Shown here: piece by piece, positions 61,501-64,000 of the stretch
How positions within the stretch are numbered: the stretch's first letter is position 1
Layout of the letters: every line of letters starts with the position of its first letter
NCBI RefSeq assembly: GCF_014905175.1
Contig: NC_057788.1
Span: 3,534,001 to 3,598,000, forward strand
DNA length: 64,000 bases
Direction of reading: 5' to 3'
Source: Aphidius gifuensis
Taxonomy: Eukaryota; Arthropoda; Insecta; Hymenoptera; Braconidae
The notes under the pieces: model-generated
Told to the model about the DNA's origin: nothing
The model's database searches: none
Seen by the model: only the letters and a program-made list of their open reading frames with translations
Program-made: the position numbers and the translations under genes

Positions 61501-62139
61501 TTTTTTTGTATGTGTGTGTTATCATGCTACTCTAACAAGTTGACCAACTCTTGTTTTCAAGAGTTTTTACTTAAACAATTTTATCGTTTATATATTATAT
61601 TTTATTTTTATTTTCATCTCAGCTAAAAAATCTTTATTGACATATTCGTTGTACCGTTTACTTAAAAGATTAACTTGAAATATTATGACCTGTATATGAT
61701 GCTTTTCATTTTTATGTTCTCTTTGTGAGTCATGCTTGTTAGAAAAGAAAAAAAAATATTTCAAAGTGTTGAAGCAAAGACCTCTTTCACCTCTATCAAA
61801 AGTAAAAACTCAATCTTGGTAAATGCACATAGCTGCATATTATTCTAAAGAACAAAAAACGAAAAAATATTACAATTAAATGTATATACTATTTTATTTT
61901 TTAAATTAAAAATCAAAAAGTTTAATATTTTCTTATTTTTTTATTTTTTTTTCAATACTAACTAATAACTATTTGTTATTGTTTCAGGATGCTGAAGGAG
62001 ACACACCACTACATGATGCTATATCAAAAAAACGTGATGACATGTTGGCTGTTTTGTTGGATCATGCAGCAGACATCACTCGCACAAATAACACAGGATT
62101 CAATGCACTTCATCATGCAGCACTACGTGGAAATCCAAG
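31580..62139 (+). CDS. mib1: Mind bomb E3 ubiquitin ligase, 5' nine exons
   Basis: Exons: 31580-31684, 31952-32299, 32375-32575, 32650-32769, 32853-33188, 33264-33411, 33482-33723, 33801-33998, then 61988-62139; phases are consistent throughout. The protein continues past the window. Domains in order: MIB/HERC2 (MEGVGARVIRGPEWKWGKQDGG...), ZZ zinc finger (CDTCRQQPIFGIRWKCADC...CSICYHGDKHHVRHRF), second MIB/HERC2 (FPGARVVRGVDWQWEDQDGG), REP-type repeats (VVSYPSGNRWTFNPAVL, VCRTSWTYNPQAVIKV), then ankyrin repeats (GHTALQAASHNGHLEVIKILLRY, RQTALHIAVNKGHAGVVKILLE, GDTPLHDAISKKRDDMLAVLL). The C-terminal RINGs are not in view. Role: ubiquitinates Delta/Serrate so that ligand endocytosis can activate Notch. 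Exon 2 has an unusual GTCTCT donor. The 27,989-bp intron 8 splits the ankyrin array. Confidence 0.95.
34031..34228. mobile_element. Likely piggyBac-type MITE
   Basis: A 198-bp segment bounded by TTAA (34031-34034 and 34225-34228). The left end reads TTAA-CCCTTTAACCAAATG and the right end, complemented, TTAA-CCCTTCCAATGAC: a short imperfect terminal inverted repeat beginning CCCTT next to TTAA. TTAA target duplication with CCCT-starting ends is the piggyBac hallmark. It is non-coding; an inner palindrome TTGTCGAGACAA lies near 34113. Confidence 0.6.
34229..34750. other. Intronic sequence after the MITE
   Basis: A/T tracts with one less AT-rich block (about 34470-34550, including CGACCCTGCTGTCTCG). 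Nothing recognised. Confidence 0.5.
34751..35029 (+). promoter_or_regulatory. Promoter-like block with TATA box and 47-aa ORF
   Basis: CACGTG E-box at 34751-34756, TATATAAG at about 34845-34852 followed by GGGGG, then an ATG at 34886 opening a 47-codon ORF (MRINRPVELRESERFFKLSF..., one hydrophobic helix, ending LLRQ) to 35029. The order of box, spacing and ORF looks like a small intronic transcription unit, but nothing confirms it. Confidence 0.3.
35030..41130. other. mib1 intron 8, AT-rich stretch
   Basis: About 6 kb of T/A-tract sequence. Small less AT-rich blocks occur near 35880-36050 and 38170-38310. A perfect CRE palindrome TGACGTCA lies at 39012-39019 and an ATC trinucleotide run near 39117-39134. 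No gene seen. Confidence 0.5.
41131..41370. other. GC-richer exon-like island in mib1 intron 8
   Basis: About 240 bp of near-balanced composition in AT-rich DNA. The plus strand has a closed 39-aa ORF (41249-41368: MALNMPRLLYPITTKTRCYT...SKSFRL). The minus strand has a good acceptor (TTTTTTACAG|ACGG near 41366). It could be a non-coding exon, a micropeptide gene or a conserved enhancer; sequence alone does not decide. Confidence 0.35.
41371..42950. other. mib1 intron 8 between islands
   Basis: Mostly A/T tracts; 42170-42320 is less AT-rich without an ORF of note. Confidence 0.5.
42951..43481. repeat. Diverged tandem duplication, about 325-bp period
   Basis: Copy 1 (about 42951-43150) and copy 2 (about 43274-43481) share ordered blocks: ATTATAACAAGAT(C/T)ATAATTAATTT, TGTTTTGTT(G/A)TGT, TTAACC(T/C), TCTTCTTGA(T/C)GATGAT, TCATGTA, TTCAGC(T/C)AA and AGTCTGAAAAAAA. 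The copies have diverged considerably, so this is an old local duplication. No ORF. Confidence 0.6.
43740..45010. promoter_or_regulatory. Promoter-like CpG-containing island in mib1 intron 8
   Basis: The most GC- and CpG-rich stretch of the intron. It has several GCCAT/ATGGC cores: TCGCCATAA (about 43836), ATGCCATAG (about 43899), AACATGGCG (about 43926), CCGCCATTT (44885-44893) and TTGCCATTTT (about 44962). CCGCCATTT is the motif seen near the Piwi gene, RpL7 and mib1 5' ends. A TCTCTCTCGTACGC pyrimidine segment follows. A 23-codon ORF (MAIVPRVVKLRDQELSEYPL...) lies at 43928-43999. It may be an alternative promoter or a non-coding RNA gene. Confidence 0.4.
44139..44512. repeat. Tandem repeat, 178-bp period, two copies and a partial third
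   Basis: GTCTTTTTGCGTCT occurs at 44151 and 44329, each followed by TTAATTTTATTTATTTAATCGGAGTGTTAATT and a run of A/T sequence ending in (T)TTAATTAAATTTGG. A third GGAGAAGGACGCC start is at about 44495. The units are roughly 85-90% alike by eye. Confidence 0.7.
45011..61987. other. Right part of mib1 intron 8
   Basis: About 17 kb of T/A-tract intron. Less AT-rich blocks appear at about 45540-45760, 45840-46070, 48890-48990, 50540-50710, 51110-51240, 52630-52850, 56600-56770 and 59930-60050. ORFs of 60-130 codons here are dominated by poly-T/A readings; no domain was recognised. Confidence 0.5.
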
Positions 62140-64000
62140 GTTAGTACCAATATTTTGAATGCTTTTGTTCTGTAAAGTTCAAATTCTTGAATAACGTAAA
62201 TCTTTGTCTCGATTTATATTGTTGACTATTCAAATGCCAGCTTAATTTGAGCTTTCATTGTACACAGCTGTATAGCAGCAACAGGCAACACAAAAACCCT
62301 CTCACTTATTAATTATTATGCCGAAATACTTGCGCTGTTTGAATTTCTATTATTATCATTTTATATATCTACATACATATATATATTTTTTATTATAAAA
62401 ACAATAATTTATTTGAATTAATTTATTTGATGATAATAAATCACATGATAATAAGAATATTTATTTATTTTATTTTTTTTTAAATCACAATTTTTATATA
62501 CACAAAGAAAAAAGTTATTTGTCATACTTGACAATAAAATTGAACATGAAAATTTTTTATACTTTATGTCTAGCATTGAATTGTTTTTACGATTTTGCAA
62601 ATAAAATAGTGCGTAATTCAAGTTTTTGAAACAACAATATTTAGTAGTTGATATTGTCGCAATAAAATTTAAAAAGTTTGTTTTAAAAATGTCCAATAAA
62701 AAAGTCTAACCCTTCGAATTTTCTAAAATATTATCTACAATATGAGAATTACTACATTTACTTTTTTATTGAGACAAATCAGTTTGATACTTTTATATAT
62801 TTATTTTTATTATTTTGTAATCCAGTTGAAAGCTTTGAGTTTTGCTGTAGATATATATATACAGTCTTTGACAGTTTGATTGCTGCAGACAACTCAATGG
62901 GAATATATATATATATTAAATCGTTTTATTCAAGTGTGGTTAGAAAGGCCATGAAAATTAGGACAGAGAATTTTGTGGTCACTTATAATTTTAGTCCTCA
63001 TAGACTGTTGTAGAACCATTGAAATTTGAATTTACTATAAATTGTCATTGTAATTTAACAGTCTGACAAATTTACAGTCTGAATAATTTACCGTTCAAGT
63101 TTTGGATTTCGTATGTAAAATAAAATCTCTCACTTGTCAATCTAACACAAAATTTTTTACATTTTACGAGCCATGATTTTGTGTAGCAGTTTAAATTTAC
63201 TGACTTTATTTATTTTTTTTTGGATTATTTTAGAAAGAGTGATTTACTGTTGGATATTTATTTCTTTTTCGAAATTCTTTATTTACTTTTAAAATTTTGA
63301 GTTGGGTCATGAAATTGTAGGACATCCGATGAGCGTTTGTTCAGTGTTTCTGAAAGATTTTCCGATCATAATGTTCATACAGTGTAGTTTCTCTTTGGCA
63401 CAGTGAAAAGGGACGAGGTCAACTTTCCTGATGCTGAAAGACCGGACTTCCGGTGACGTAATTTCCTGTCTCTCTCAAGTCATGCCTTTGGCGCCTAGTT
63501 GCTTTTGTATATATATTTTTTCTTCAGAGAGTTTGTACTCAGATGATGAAACTTGTTATTGTTTTTTCGTATATTTTTGTTGCGTATATATAAATTCACA
63601 TGTACAAAGTGCATCATCATCATCATCTTCATTTGTCCAACTATTTTAATTTCAAATTCCAAATTAAATCCATCCATGTATATACTGTTTTAAATTGTAA
63701 ATTATATATTCAATATTCATTTTATTATTCATATTTTGTTCGTCTGATAAAAGTTGATGCAAGAAATTAAATATCATATTTAATTTTCATTTTTTATAAA
63801 AGTATTACTGAGCGAGATTTATACCTTCTAGTCAGTGCAATTAAAATTAATAATATTGAGTTAGTAAATAGTTTTGAAATAATTAAAATTTTCATTTGAA
63901 ATTTCTCTCTTGAAGGTTTCAAACTTCAATGCTTAAAATATTTTTTATATTTAATGAAGTACACTATTGAAATTTAAATGTTGCATCATTTATCGTTCGT
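62140..64000 (+). other. Start of mib1 intron 9 (open to the right)
   Basis: Begins at an AAG|GTTAGT donor; the next exon is outside the window. Mostly A/T tract, with a GC-richer block at about 63400-63500. Confidence 0.7.
63446..63461 (+). promoter_or_regulatory. Abutting ETS and CRE-like sites
   Basis: ACTTCCGG (ETS core, 63446-63453) directly abuts TGACGTAA (CREB/ATF core, 63454-63461), inside a GC-richer block of mib1 intron 9. Composite sites of this kind occur at animal promoters and enhancers. Motif evidence only. Confidence 0.4.

Larger units (their letters stand above)
33999..61987 (+). other. 27,989-bp intron 8 of mib1
   Basis: Flanked by CTTCAG|GTGAGT and TTTCAG|GATGCT, with the ankyrin frame continuing. 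It is over 100 times longer than most other introns here. I found no convincing coding gene inside; the ORFs are Phe/Ile/Leu-rich readings of T tracts. Sub-elements with some support are listed separately. Confidence 0.85.

Overview
The window is AT-rich animal nuclear DNA, probably from an insect and perhaps a parasitoid wasp. This is inferred from the extreme A/T bias (long T and A tracts, A/T-ending codons), short GT-AG introns, and a metazoan gene set: mRpS18B, PYROXD1, a KIF14-type kinesin, a Piwi-clade Argonaute, RpL7, mind bomb and a metazoan-type fatty acid synthase relative. The lineage within insects is a guess. I rebuilt gene models by hand from splice sites and reading phase; summed exon lengths are divisible by three for every complete model.

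Layout: (1) 14-1906, the 3' part of mRpS18B, followed 71 bp later by intronless PYROXD1. (2) 2576-12826 (minus), a 10-exon KIF14-like kinesin whose 5-kb intron 4 carries two small plus-strand genes, one encoding a 67-residue cysteine-rich metallothionein-like protein. (3) 13666-14922, a broken serine protease homolog. (4) 15619-18598 (minus), a catalytically intact Aubergine/Piwi protein. (5) 20593-24239, three tandem two-exon genes encoding divergent SMAD MH2 domains with no MH1 domain. (6) 24531-28244 (minus), a protein with the DH-ER-KR-ACP part of animal fatty acid synthase but no KS, MAT or thioesterase. (7) 28976-30766, RpL7 with a candidate H/ACA snoRNA in its last intron. (8) 31580 to beyond the right end, mind bomb (mib1), interrupted by a 27,989-bp intron that makes up most of the right half.

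The large mib1 intron has no convincing protein-coding gene. It holds a likely piggyBac-type MITE, two diverged tandem duplications, a GC-richer promoter-like island at 43.7-45.0 kb sharing a CCGCCATTT motif with three gene 5' regions, and smaller islands with short ORFs or transcription-factor-like sites.

The strongest candidate for something undescribed is the MH2-only array and its neighbour, the truncated FAS-like gene. The MH2 proteins keep the fold signature and one shared phase-2 intron but lack a DNA-binding domain and the C-terminal SxS receptor-phosphorylation motif. They could modulate TGF-beta/BMP signalling, but that is inference. The remaining genes are conserved housekeeping, mitotic, germline or signalling genes with no evident joint pathway.
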